Origin: Desarmillaria ectypa
Lineage: Eukaryota > Basidiomycota > Agaricomycetes > Agaricales > Physalacriaceae
DNA length: 64,000 nucleotides
Assembly: GCA_030407005.1 (NCBI GenBank)
Contig: JAUDYN010000006.1
Span: forward strand, 2,976,001-3,040,000
Direction of reading: 5' to 3'
Notes under the pieces: model-generated
Seen by the model: only the letters and a program-made list of their open reading frames with translations
Told to the model about the DNA's origin: nothing
Databases searched by the model: none
Translations under genes and position numbers: made by a program
Shown: piece after piece, positions 36,487-45,948 of the stretch
Position numbering within the stretch: position 1 is the stretch's first letter
How the letters are laid out: each line of letters begins with the position of its first letter

Positions 36487-36738
36487 TCACTCACTACGCG
36501 CGGAGAAAATCAGCCAACCTCACTCGATGAGTGCATAATCTACTCACAGGAGCGATAACGTGATGTCGCCGTTGACCTTGGCCTGGATCGCGATCTCGAC
36601 CTCGAGGTTAAGGTCAAGACGGAGCTTCAGAGCAGCAGGAGGTGCAGCCTGGCGCTCAGAGCGACCAACTATTTGTCCGCCGAGGACAGAGGAGGATTGG
36701 GTGGGTGCGAATTTAGTAGCGGTTTCTGGAGCAGACAT
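36487..36738 (-). CDS. Small-protein family, copy 7 (only minus-strand copy)
   Basis: 65 aa. Exon 1 runs 36738-36548; intron 36547-36494 (54 nt); final bases 36493-36487 read T-GAG-TGA, giving Leu-Glu-stop. This copy uses TGA where the others with a terminal Glu use TAA, yet keeps it. N-terminus MSAPETATKFAPTQSSS is shared with copy 2 for its first 12 residues. It enters the module as PPAALKLRLDLNLEV, lacking the usual Lys-Glu. A second donor GTTAGT begins at 36436, 50 nt after the stop. The gene is divergent to copy 8, with 984 bp between the two ATGs. Confidence 0.9.
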
Positions 36739-37722
36739 TGTTGGAAGATTTGCTGGCCAGCCAACTCTCTTTTATACGCGACCGGCGATGTTGTGGGGGA
36801 GGATATTTTTTGGGAGTCCAGAGCCCTCGTGTTCTAGTGTCAAATTGGAAGCACACTTGTATTCGAGCTGTCGTAAGCTTGTAGCAATGGATTCTTACTG
36901 ACCCAGCGCATCCACAAGCATGATGTTTATCGAATTTGGCGCAGAGATATTCTTCTTCTCCATGACAGACCTACCTGGGCCGGGCACAAAGAGGAAAAAG
37001 AAGAGCATTTAGGGCGAGAAATGGTGGGGGTGGCGGCTGCCGAAAATCGGGCTAATTCGTTGCAACAGGACGATGAGCTTCGGACGATACCCAGACAGGC
37101 CGACTCACGAAACTGCCATTCCGTCGAAGGCTCTTTTCTCATGACGGCTGATTTTGAGAGCAGCAATCGTTGCATTTTTGATGTAAAGATAACGAGATGG
37201 GGTCCATCGAGACCGAAGGATGGGAATATTTTCTAGAACTCTACTCTGGGGGACGAAGATGTGCCTCGGTGTCCGTCATGCGGAATTGATGGTGCAAGAG
37301 TAACACAGTCGTGGATGATGGTGTTTGCAAATCAAGCCGGACCTTCCCGCGATGAAAAACTTTGGAGTGAAATTTGGGACCCACAAGCACCTATACATGT
37401 GGCTACTCTTCCCGGCCATGCCATCAACAAAATGCTGTATTATACCTCCACCCTGTGCATTCTACTTCACCGGTCTATGTTCAACAGTCCCCGAGTCTCA
37501 GGCAGGGATATCTTCTGCAGCGTGTTCTTTATGAAATAAGAACCGTTACGTAGTGAGTACCTTCCTTACAGCTTCGAGACGAAAAAAGTTAAGTTGCTTG
37601 GACGAGGCACCCGACTTGTTTAGCTGCATTATAGCGTGAAAATATCCTCATCTGTACCCTGGGTCAGTCGTTTCTCAGATAAAAGCCTGAGGTCCAAGTC
37701 ATACATTCATCATCAGCACAAC
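36739..37722. promoter_or_regulatory. Divergent promoter of small-protein copies 7 and 8
   Basis: The minus-strand TATA box is at 36769-36776 (TATAAAAG read leftward), 31 bp from the ATG of copy 7. An AGATAAAAG element at 37677-37685 lies 38 bp before copy 8. No gene recognised between them. Confidence 0.6.
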
Positions 37723-37941
37723 ATGTCTGCCCCAGAAACCTCTACCTCTGTCGCCACCCGGTCCAACCAGGGCACCGTCGCTCCCAAGGAAGCTTTGAAG
37801 CTCCGTCTTGACCTCAACCTCGAGGTGGAGATTGCCATCCAGGCCAAGGTCAACGGCGACATCACCCTTTCCCTCCTGTGAGTCGATAATTACCGCTATC
37901 TCGGGTGCCTCCCGCTGACCAGTCATTTTCACAGCGAGTAA
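37723..37941 (+). CDS. Small-protein family, copy 8 (shortest)
   Basis: 53 aa, the minimal form. Exon 1 at 37723-37877, intron 37878-37934 (57 nt), last bases 37935-37941. MSAPETSTSVATRSNQGTV leads almost straight into PKEALKLRLDLNLEV, then EIAIQ and AKVNGDITLSLLE. It shows that only about 20 residues are needed ahead of the module. The second donor GTGAGA lies at 37993, 51 nt after the stop; an acceptor at about 38049 would give a 57-nt 3' UTR intron. Confidence 0.9.
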
Positions 37942-38291
37942 ATGTATCGCAGGATTGGAGAGAGCGTATTAGACTCCGATCGTCTTGTTCAGGTGAGATT
38001 CGCTTTGTTAAAGACCAACCGTTGTCGGTCCTGACGGCCGTCTGCTTAGCACCATGTCGATTACCTTCTTCCCATCCTTTACTTCCCCCTTTCACAGATG
38101 TTATTGGTATTCGGGGTTCATGCGCATAGTACATACCAATATCAATATTGCTTTTAGGGTTCCATACTTTTAAGTCAGAGTCCCATTTCCAGTCAATAGT
38201 CAGTACAAGCTCAGTAACTCACTGTGTGAGGCACGTGAGATTTGCGACCGCCAATGACACTCCTGCACAGACCAGAATGCACTTAGTACGC

Positions 38292-41020
38292 CTCATGGGC
38301 AAAGTCTCATTATGGCCATTTCGGTTATTCGATTAGAAGACGACGGCCAGGACAGAGAAAGAGGTGTGTTAGTCGTTGTAACTTTCCCCTTTAATCCAAC
38401 CTCAGGCAAGAAGTACAAACCCGCCCCAAAGCGAATCATATACAATGACCGAGACATCGGTAGTCTTAGTATATTTAAACGGTACATCCAACGTATAGTC
38501 AATGTAGGTGCTGCACGGAACGATGAACCATCTGTCTGAATGGCGAATGTCAGCGAAGGACATATTTACGGAGACATTTGAACCGGATTCATGCATATCA
38601 AATCGCCTGTGCTTCCGGATGGCCAGTGAGCTGAAATTACCAAAACACATAGAGTACAGTCCGAAAGCGACATCGTTTCTGAAGATGTCGCCATTGCTAG
38701 TTAAAACCTCGAGGTCGTGAAAAGAAAACACATCTGATAGCAGGTATGGCAACGCCAAATGATGTGCACTGGACGAAGCTTGGTACATTGAGGCTTGAAC
38801 ATGTGTGCGTTTACCACTCACCTCCCATGTAGGCAGAAAAATATATGTCGCCTAAATAGTGATGTAAGTATTAGTTGAAGAACGGTATAACGGGCAACAA
38901 ACGTACTTTCCGTGATCTCGCAATTCAGACGCCCTAGCTTGTTCATTTCGGGCATACCATCCACCACCAAAAAGTTTCGAAAATAATCTTCTAGATCACC
39001 GCAAGTTGGCCACTGACTGTAAATGTCGTCTTCGTGTACGGGATCGCTAAGGGTGTCGTCAACAGATATCCCCAACCTTACTGTGAAATTCCATGGATAG
39101 CTAGCAAGGATATGATCCAGCTCTTGCCACTCCTTTTGTTTTTGACGTATCAGAATTGCATCATATGGTCTAAAACAGATTTGGATGAAAATATCCTCCA
39201 CCGATGACGGAAGCGTCTGAAAAAATCGCTGAGCCCATGGGAAAGGTTTGGGCCAATTTTCGTTATTCAGAGAGTGGCTATCAAATCTAAGACTAGTGCA
39301 GATGCTCCGAAGGCGGCCTAGCTGTCGCAGGTCTACGTCGTATCCAGCTGCTATCATGAGAAGTGAAAACACATACAAGACATTCAGAGACATAACATAC
39401 TGTATGCGTGATTCCCCCCAAGGCGAAACGTTAAATGTTCTAAAGATGAACTACTAAGGGAGAGAAGGGAAGTGATGGCGGGGACATTGTGCTCGAATGC
39501 CACGACGTTGAGGACACGAAGGTTGCCTACGGATATCGTGGATTGAGGGCAGAACAGGCACTCTAGGGAATCACCACCTATATTCAGTTCTAGAGTAGAA
39601 GGAGCACAATGATGGGATGGAACGGGAATGTGTTCCATGCCATCGGGGTCATCAATGCGGATTCTGGACATAGTGATCACCTCAAGGTCGCTGAAGCTGC
39701 CGATAAGGGAAAACATCTGAGAGTACGTGTCGAAGACTATGGCATTTAATATGAGATGGCGGACATTTGATATTGAATGGGGAGGAAGGAAGAGGTTAGC
39801 TCCGAATATTCTTGTTTTGTTCATCGCTAGATATATGTGACCCCGTCGAAGGTCGGGAATGAGCTCCAATAGGGAAGGAAATATGCACCGGTAGTCGATG
39901 TCCTCTATCGAATACCAATGATTTAATATTAGGGTACGAATGGACGATGATATGTATTTTGAGGCCACGAGAATTTGTCGGAATTCGAGACAGATGTCTG
40001 TATGGCTAATTTGCCAACGATGGTGGAGTTTCACCTCGGAGAAAAGGAGTCGGCGGGTTGGAGGGAGAAAGGAGGAATGGGATAATGAGCATGCCTTGAT
40101 TGAGGGGTGATCCGAGCTAATATGATGAAGGATTTCTTCTAATATATCTTGAGGGATGTCCATGATGATTGATGAAGGAGCGAAACTCGACACAGCCACA
40201 TGAAACTTGAATCACTCGACTCACGCCGGCACCCAGCAAGCTTTGTTGCCTTCCTGTAAGAAAAACAATGAAAATTAAGGGCCCCTTGAATTCATTTTTG
40301 TTGGGATTTGAGAGTTGAGCCGAGATGATGGCAATCCGGCATCATGCCGAACTTGCTGATTAAGAGAGAAATATTAGGAAACTTGTAGAAGATTCTAGTA
40401 AATTAGCATTTAGTATATAAGTAGGTACAGTAGTGTACATCTGCATGCGTTTGCAGAGCTCAGCCAAGCGCAATACTATTGGCCTGACACCGCGCATGTA
40501 CTAACTGGGAACGAACTGATCTATTCATCCCCCGGTTTTCACAACAATTTTCATTCATACATGAGGATACACATAATGTCATCTAAATAAATCAATTGCC
40601 AACCTGCTTTGGTCGCAACAAGCCAAAGAACCTTCCTCGCTTTGCTTTTGCCTCGATGCTCTCCCTCACCTCGTGCTCGATCTCTTCTTCGGAAATATAC
40701 CCACCCGTGGAATACCACACAACAGTAATCATACCAATAAGAGCGGTCAGAACACAGCTGTCCAGACCGTCAGCACAAGAAGATTCAGGAGGGAAACGAA
40801 GTGTTACTCACCCAGCCATAGCACCAATACCTTTTGAATGCCAACCAAGCTTTTGCGGGTATGGTCCCAAGGACAAACCGCTGAGGTCAGTCGCTGAAAC
40901 ATGTCCTGCGGCGTTCCCAGAGAACGGCGTATTCAAGGCTTTGCAGTTGTCATACATTGCTTGAGGGACGGCATTGCGCTGCTGAGCGACGAGTGGAGCC
41001 TCGACCAGTTCTATGGCGAG
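38292..41020 (-). repeat. Inverted segmental duplication, copy A (FET3 3' end plus F-box gene)
   Basis: This block is strongly similar, in inverted orientation, to 56815-59117. It covers the last part of FET3, the intergenic stretch and the whole F-box gene with its 3' flank. Copy A has about 247 bp (40300-40546) that copy B lacks. FET3 is complete only here, so this is probably the donor locus. Ends were set by eye. Confidence 0.85.
38402..40163 (-). CDS. F-box protein (duplicated gene, full-length copy)
   Basis: The ATG at 40163-40161 gives MDIPQDILEEILHHISSD, an F-box, then CSLSHSSFLPPTRRLLFSEV. Probably an SCF adaptor. Four exons: 40163-39401, 39350-38907, 38851-38822, 38733-38402. The middle is Leu-rich (LRQLGRLRSICTSLRF). 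The third intron (38734-38821) uses donor GTGAGT after TACATGGGAG and joins a distinct C-terminal exon (DVFSFHDLEVLTSNG; FGLYSMCFGNFSSLAIRKH; FIVPCSTYIDYTLDVPFKY). If that intron is retained the protein ends four codons later at a TAA (38811-38813). It lies 429 bp downstream of FET3 on the same strand. Confidence 0.75.
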
Positions 41021-43020
41021 ACCTGCTTGGAGATGCCATTCGATATGACCTAGTTATATTCATAAGAGGCGACGAAGTCGAGAGGCTCGGGCGAAGCTTA
41101 CAATGGAGGAACCATGTTCCGGGATTATCCGCGACGACACGAAGAGTTACAGAACCCATCGAAGGGATCTGAACCGTGTCGCGACGCATAGGGTTCGCTT
41201 GGCCTTCCACAATAGGCGGATTCAGAAGGGGGTCGTCGGATGTGTAATCCTCAGCACGACCGACGATCATGGGTTTGTGCCCATGCAAATGGCTGGGAAA
41301 AATGACACATTAATGGCGTGGAAGAGACGTGACGAAGCCGGACTTACAACGGATGCTTCCCTGCGTCTCCATTCTTGATCACGATGTCGACAATGTCCCC
41401 ATAATCGACGACGAAACTGAGAGGGGTATATGCACTCTCAACAGTAGCGTTCTCTCCCAAACTCAGTGCGCTGAACATCGAAGGTACCTTTGGGGAGTTA
41501 TATGTGATCTGGTTGAACATGCCACGGTTCGTTCCATCGTCCATGGTGTCAAAGGTGACTTCTAGATCGATCGTTTTGTTGGCCGTGGGAGCTGCGATAA
41601 CTTTTGCAGGGACAAGCGCTGTGTCATTAAGATCGACATATGCATCAATGGTTCCAAGATCGGTAAGGGACGCGGACGAAGAATACGTGATGGAGGAAGT
41701 CACATCTAGGGGTACATGAGATCAAGAATTCTGAATTAACGATGAGGGAGCTCACTGGGGTTCAACGAGTCTGGAACGGTATCGAACATGTCTGTATCCA
41801 TGTTCGCGTGGATAGCCCAGTTACTGGGGTTGGTATCATTACGAGCTGTGACCAGAACAGAGTACCGTTGAGCAACAGTGATACTGAGTACATCAACGGG
41901 TGACTCTTCGACGTCAGTCTAGAAGAGATTGGTTTAGGTACTTGTCCATTAGCTTCAAGCGAAAGCATCTTACCCCATCAACCTCGATCTTAACGGAGTA
42001 AAATTCATGAATGGAGAACTGCAACAACCAAGAAAGGCACTTACGATGCGCATTTCATGTCCGTCAATCCAAAAGTAGAACATAGAGAAAGCGCCCGTGT
42101 TCAGGATCCTAAGGCGGTAGGTTTTACCAGCTTCGAACGGGAGGGTGGCGTTCTCATTGAACCCGACAGCTGAAGTTACTGGAGCAGGAGAAGTTCCAGA
42201 AATGGGTCCAAGGTAAGAGCCGTTTTGAGCAGCAAAGTAGATCAAACCAGATTCTACCACATTGTCACTCAGATGACGTCATACGGTACATATGGTCGCG
42301 CTTACCGGGTACAGGTTCGGCACCACCAGGGTTGGAGATGCTAATGAACTGTTTCAAGAGGTCTGCATGCTGGTCGTGGTACCAGTCAGCGAGAATGATA
42401 ATATATTCCTCATCGTACGAGTGAACCTCTTGCGAAGGATGAATAACAACAGGCCCGCGCAAGCCGTCAACATATTGACCCTGAAGGATAAAAATTACAT
42501 CTGGACACTGTCAAGGCATATTTTTGGACTTGCCTTTGCATGACCGTGTACCCAATATGTTCCCCATTGACCAGAAGAGTTGATGGGTACGACGTAGTCA
42601 AAGTGTCCACCGGGTGGAATACCGCTGAACACGGGTCAACATTGACGAGAAGCGAAACAAGGATATAGGTTTACCATTCGGAGACACGTAAGGCGCCGTC
42701 CATCCATGATGTTGAGTTGAAGAACATGCCATGGTGATGAAGAGTCGACACTTCGTCCAGCGAATTCGTGGCATGAACGATAAGCGAATCATTAGCCGAA
42801 ACATTGATCACCGGTATGCTGAAAGAGTGGAGTTAAACCAAGGTCCCGGTCGAAGGAAAACTACTCACGGCCAAGTATTATTAATGCCTACGACTCTCCG
42901 GTTGAACAGACCATCTGGATTGGCATCCTCGACATATGTCATGTTCCACCAGATTTCTTGGACACCGGCAAGAACAGCAGGAGCAAACAGTAATGGGGTC
43001 AGTAAAAAAGGCGACCACAT
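40592..43020 (-). CDS. FET3: Multicopper ferroxidase Fet3
   Basis: Plasma-membrane ferroxidase that oxidises Fe(II) to Fe(III) and hands it to the Ftr1 permease. The ATG at 43020 starts a signal peptide ([18 protein letters not shown]). Copper-binding blocks in order: [39 protein letters not shown]; the restored [17 protein letters not shown]; and [18 protein letters not shown] with the type-1/type-3 Cys-His pattern. The C-terminus has a membrane helix ([17 protein letters not shown]) and an acidic/basic cytoplasmic tail ending LLRPKQVGN. About nine short introns; all key motifs appear after joining. It is divergent to FTR1 with a 693-bp shared promoter. Iron regulation is likely through GATA-type sites in that promoter. 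Confidence 0.95.
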
Positions 43021-43192
43021 CTTGAGCAACGCTAACACCTGGGAGTAGAAGGGAAAGCGGGTACAAGGCAGGTCCGAAGTACCATTTTAAATACGGTATT
43101 ATTTAAAAGGAGGCCAACACAATGGAGCACGGGTCAGTTCGTCGCTGAGCGGACATTGACAGTTGAACTATTTTTAGGCGGAGAATTTTTTA

Positions 43193-43201
43193 TCTGATAG
43201 G
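43193..43201 (+). promoter_or_regulatory. Iron-GATA-like site
   Basis: ATCTGATAG, eight of nine matches to the SreA consensus ATCWGATAA. Confidence 0.55.
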
Positions 43202-43212
43202 GAAACGATGTA

Positions 43213-43221
43213 TCAGATAAG
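43213..43221 (+). promoter_or_regulatory. Iron-GATA site, perfect match
   Basis: ATCAGATAA matches ATCWGATAA exactly. It lies 12 bp after the preceding near-match, so the two could bind a two-finger GATA factor together. Confidence 0.65.
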
Positions 43222-43282
43222 GATAACGCCACCCATTGGTGCATCCGGGCCTTTCGGGCCTCGGTCTCTAGGCCTGTCTGGG

Positions 43283-43291
43283 ATATCTGAT
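43283..43291 (-). promoter_or_regulatory. Iron-GATA-like site
   Basis: The minus strand reads ATCAGATAT, eight of nine matches to the consensus. Confidence 0.45.
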
Positions 43292-43559
43292 TATCGAACT
43301 AGTATACTCACGATGTCGTGAGGGACCGCCAGGGTGAGAAGTGGAAAAAAAAGGAAGAAAAAAATACAGCCTCTTGGCGATCGCGGATGTATCTCGCAAA
43401 AATACGGGAACGAAGCTGGGACAAGTAAAGAAGCAACGACGGAAATATTACGTTCAGGGAAATTCTGTACCTTCTGTACCACCCTTCAGAACAGCGGGAC
43501 GTTTCAGGGCGCTAAATGTGCGGAAGTTGGCATCTAATCTTGGATCCGATTTTCGCATC

Positions 43560-43568
43560 TTATCAGAT
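43560..43568 (-). promoter_or_regulatory. Iron-GATA site, perfect match, FTR1-proximal
   Basis: The minus strand reads ATCTGATAA, a full match to ATCWGATAA, about 145 bp before the FTR1 ATG. Confidence 0.6.
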
Positions 43569-43713
43569 TTGATATGATGAGGCATTTGCGGGTTTCATGT
43601 GACACATGCTTCAATCTCGCGCCGAAAATGCTCAAGTCCGAAAGGGTTAATTTAAACGTACTGATGCTTCCTGCCTTATCCCCACCCTTCCTTGCTTCCA
43701 GGTAGTCGCGGCA

Positions 43714-45395
43714 ATGACGAAGAACGTATTTTCCGTCCCCATTTTCTTCATCGTTTTCCGTGAAACTTTGGAGGCAGCCATCATCGTTTCGGTTCTCCTG
43801 GGTCTCGCTGAACAGATAGTTCAAGATGATCCAGGCCGAATTGATGTAGTGACTACGCAGAAGGATTCACACGACTCTAACGGTAGCACTCGCGACGATG
43901 ACGCGTTGCCTGACCTGTCAAACGAGGATGATGAAGTCCACCGCCGCCGCCTCGTCCGCAAGCTGAGAATTCAGGTAAATCGTCTCACAGCATTCATGCT
44001 TGTCCTATCTGACGCCGCGAAGATTTTTCTTGGTGCAGGACTAGGTTTATTCCTCGCCCTCGCTATCGGTGCTGCGTACGTCTTCCTTTAACCCAATTTT
44101 ACTCTTCGGACTCAAATTTGAATAGGTTTATCGCCGTCTGGTTCACGCAAGCGTCCGATTTATGGTCCAAGTCTGAAGAACTATGGGAAGGTAAAATGCC
44201 CTTTTTTCTCGCTCAGGTCTGTTCACTGACCGGTTTCTCTCCAGGTATATTCGAACTTATTGCCTGTATCATGATCTTTGTCATGGGAGTTACCATGCTC
44301 AAGATGGATCGGGGTATGAACCCTCCACCTTAAACCCCTACTTCTTGTGCTGATTTCGCCGCCTTTAGCTAAGGCAAAATGGCGCGTCAAGCTTGAGCGC
44401 GCTTTTGAAGGAAAGCGTATGTCATAAGTTCTTTCCTCTCGCGGACTTCTATTCTCAACACTTGTCCAGGAGCCGACGGAAAGACCGCGACAGGAAAATG
44501 GGCTCTCTTCGTCCTTCCTCTCATTACTGTCCTCCGTGAAGGTAACTCGCTGTTCATTTTTCTACCGCTCCAGTTCTTACTCGAGGTATACAGGTATGGA
44601 GGCAGTGGTATTTGTCGGTGGCGTTTCTTTAGGACAGTCTGCCACATCCATCCCGCTCGCTGCAATTGTGGGCTTGGTATGCGGTCTAGTCTGTGGTTTC
44701 TTGATTTATTACTTCGCCAGTCGTACCAGTAAGCATACTTTTGACTATTAAATGTAGCATGTAAGCTGATCATAACTTTAAATAGCCCTCACGATTTTCC
44801 TCGTAGCCATGACCAACCTTCTCCTCCTCATCGGGGCCGGCCTTTTCTCTCGCTCAGTTGACGCCTTCGAGAAAAATGCCTTCAACAATCTTCTCGGGGC
44901 AGATGTTGACGATGCAGGTGGAAGCGGCCCAGGATCTTATCGAGTTCAAGGAAATGTATGGCACTTGGATTGCTGCAATCCCGACGACAACTTGAACAAC
45001 AACGGCTGGTCGGTGTTCAATGCCTTACTTGGTTGGACCAATAGCGCAACTCGTATGTTCTCCGAGTTTCTAAATTCTCGTCGTCCTTTGATTTGGTTTT
45101 ATCATTCTAGTCGGTACCGTATTGTCCTACGTATTCTATTGGTTGGCCGTTATTGTTACACTCGTATTTCTTAAAGTTAAAGAGGTACGTTGAATGGATA
45201 CTGACATTTTGCCGACGACGAACTGATGATGTTCCGTAGGGTCGCAGCGAATTCTTTGGATACGAGTCGGCCACCGGTGCTCGTCGCCGACTCAGGCGAG
45301 AACAACGAGCTGCAGGAGCAGCATATGACAGCGATATGTCTGAAAGCAAGGAAGAAGTCAGGGCTGAGAAAGACGGCCAGGTCCTTCCTAAGTAA
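43714..45395 (+). CDS. FTR1: High-affinity iron permease Ftr1
   Basis: Plasma-membrane Fe(III) permease working with Fet3. The ATG at 43714 opens MTKNVFSVPIFFIVFRETLE; RETLE is the first iron-binding REXXE motif. The second, REGMEAVVFVGG, is split by an intron after REG and restored by joining. Hydrophobic segments include LGAGLGLFLALAIGAA, IFELIACIMIFVMGV, LAAIVGLVCGLVCGFLIYYF and TIFLVAMTNLLLLIGAGL. An acidic loop (DEDDEVHRRR region) separates helix 1 from helix 2. The hydrophilic tail ends KDGQVLPK at 45395. About seven introns keep frame. Divergent from FET3, the usual fungal arrangement. Looks intact. Confidence 0.95.
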
Positions 45396-45948
45396 ATTAG
45401 TTCTTTCACGAAGTGGTCTATGCATTTCTTTCCTAGTTCAAGGTTTCTACTTAACGATTTTTCATTATTGAAGTAACGAAAATGTGATGACCCGAGTTTT
45501 CGTAAAGGCACCATTGAGTTCTTTATGCACGTATGGCAACAAACATGCGAACCCCTGAGCATTTCCAATTGCTCGACTAATCCAAAATTTATTTATAACT
45601 TTGCCAAGAAGCCAAGGATATGCCCTTAGGCACAACCGAGGCAGGCACTTGTGGGTCTGTTTCGGCTTATCAGATGAGATTGGAATAGTATTTGAAAATA
45701 GATGCATTTAGTATAGTACCAGGACCAAAAAACGGTACGAACAGGCTGAGAGGAGCTCAAGGTATCTCCAGGGAGAAATAGCTGTAAGCGAGCAAGACCA
45801 TCCCACCATTAGCAGTATTTTAGGACACGCCAGAGTACAGGAACGTGTTACATGCATATGCCAAGGTGGAGCGTTAAGGAGAACTTCAAGGATAAATTCG
45901 AATGTGCGTACACCGCAAGAAACCAAAGCAGAAGCAGAAACAATTGCC
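45396..45948. other. Convergent intergenic region
   Basis: 3' flanks of FTR1 and of the following minus-strand gene. Nothing recognised. Confidence 0.45.

Larger units (their letters stand above)
43021..43713. promoter_or_regulatory. FET3-FTR1 divergent promoter
   Basis: Shared 693-bp promoter with clustered GATA-core sites (listed separately). In other fungi such sites bind iron-sensing GATA repressors (SreA/Urbs1/Sfu1 class), which silence uptake genes when iron is plentiful. Confidence 0.7.

Noticed and set aside
10307..37941. Small-protein family as RiPP precursors
   Set aside because: RiPP precursors usually keep the leader and vary the core; here the C-terminus is constant, there are no cleavage repeats and no modifying enzyme beside the copies. 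Left open but not claimed.
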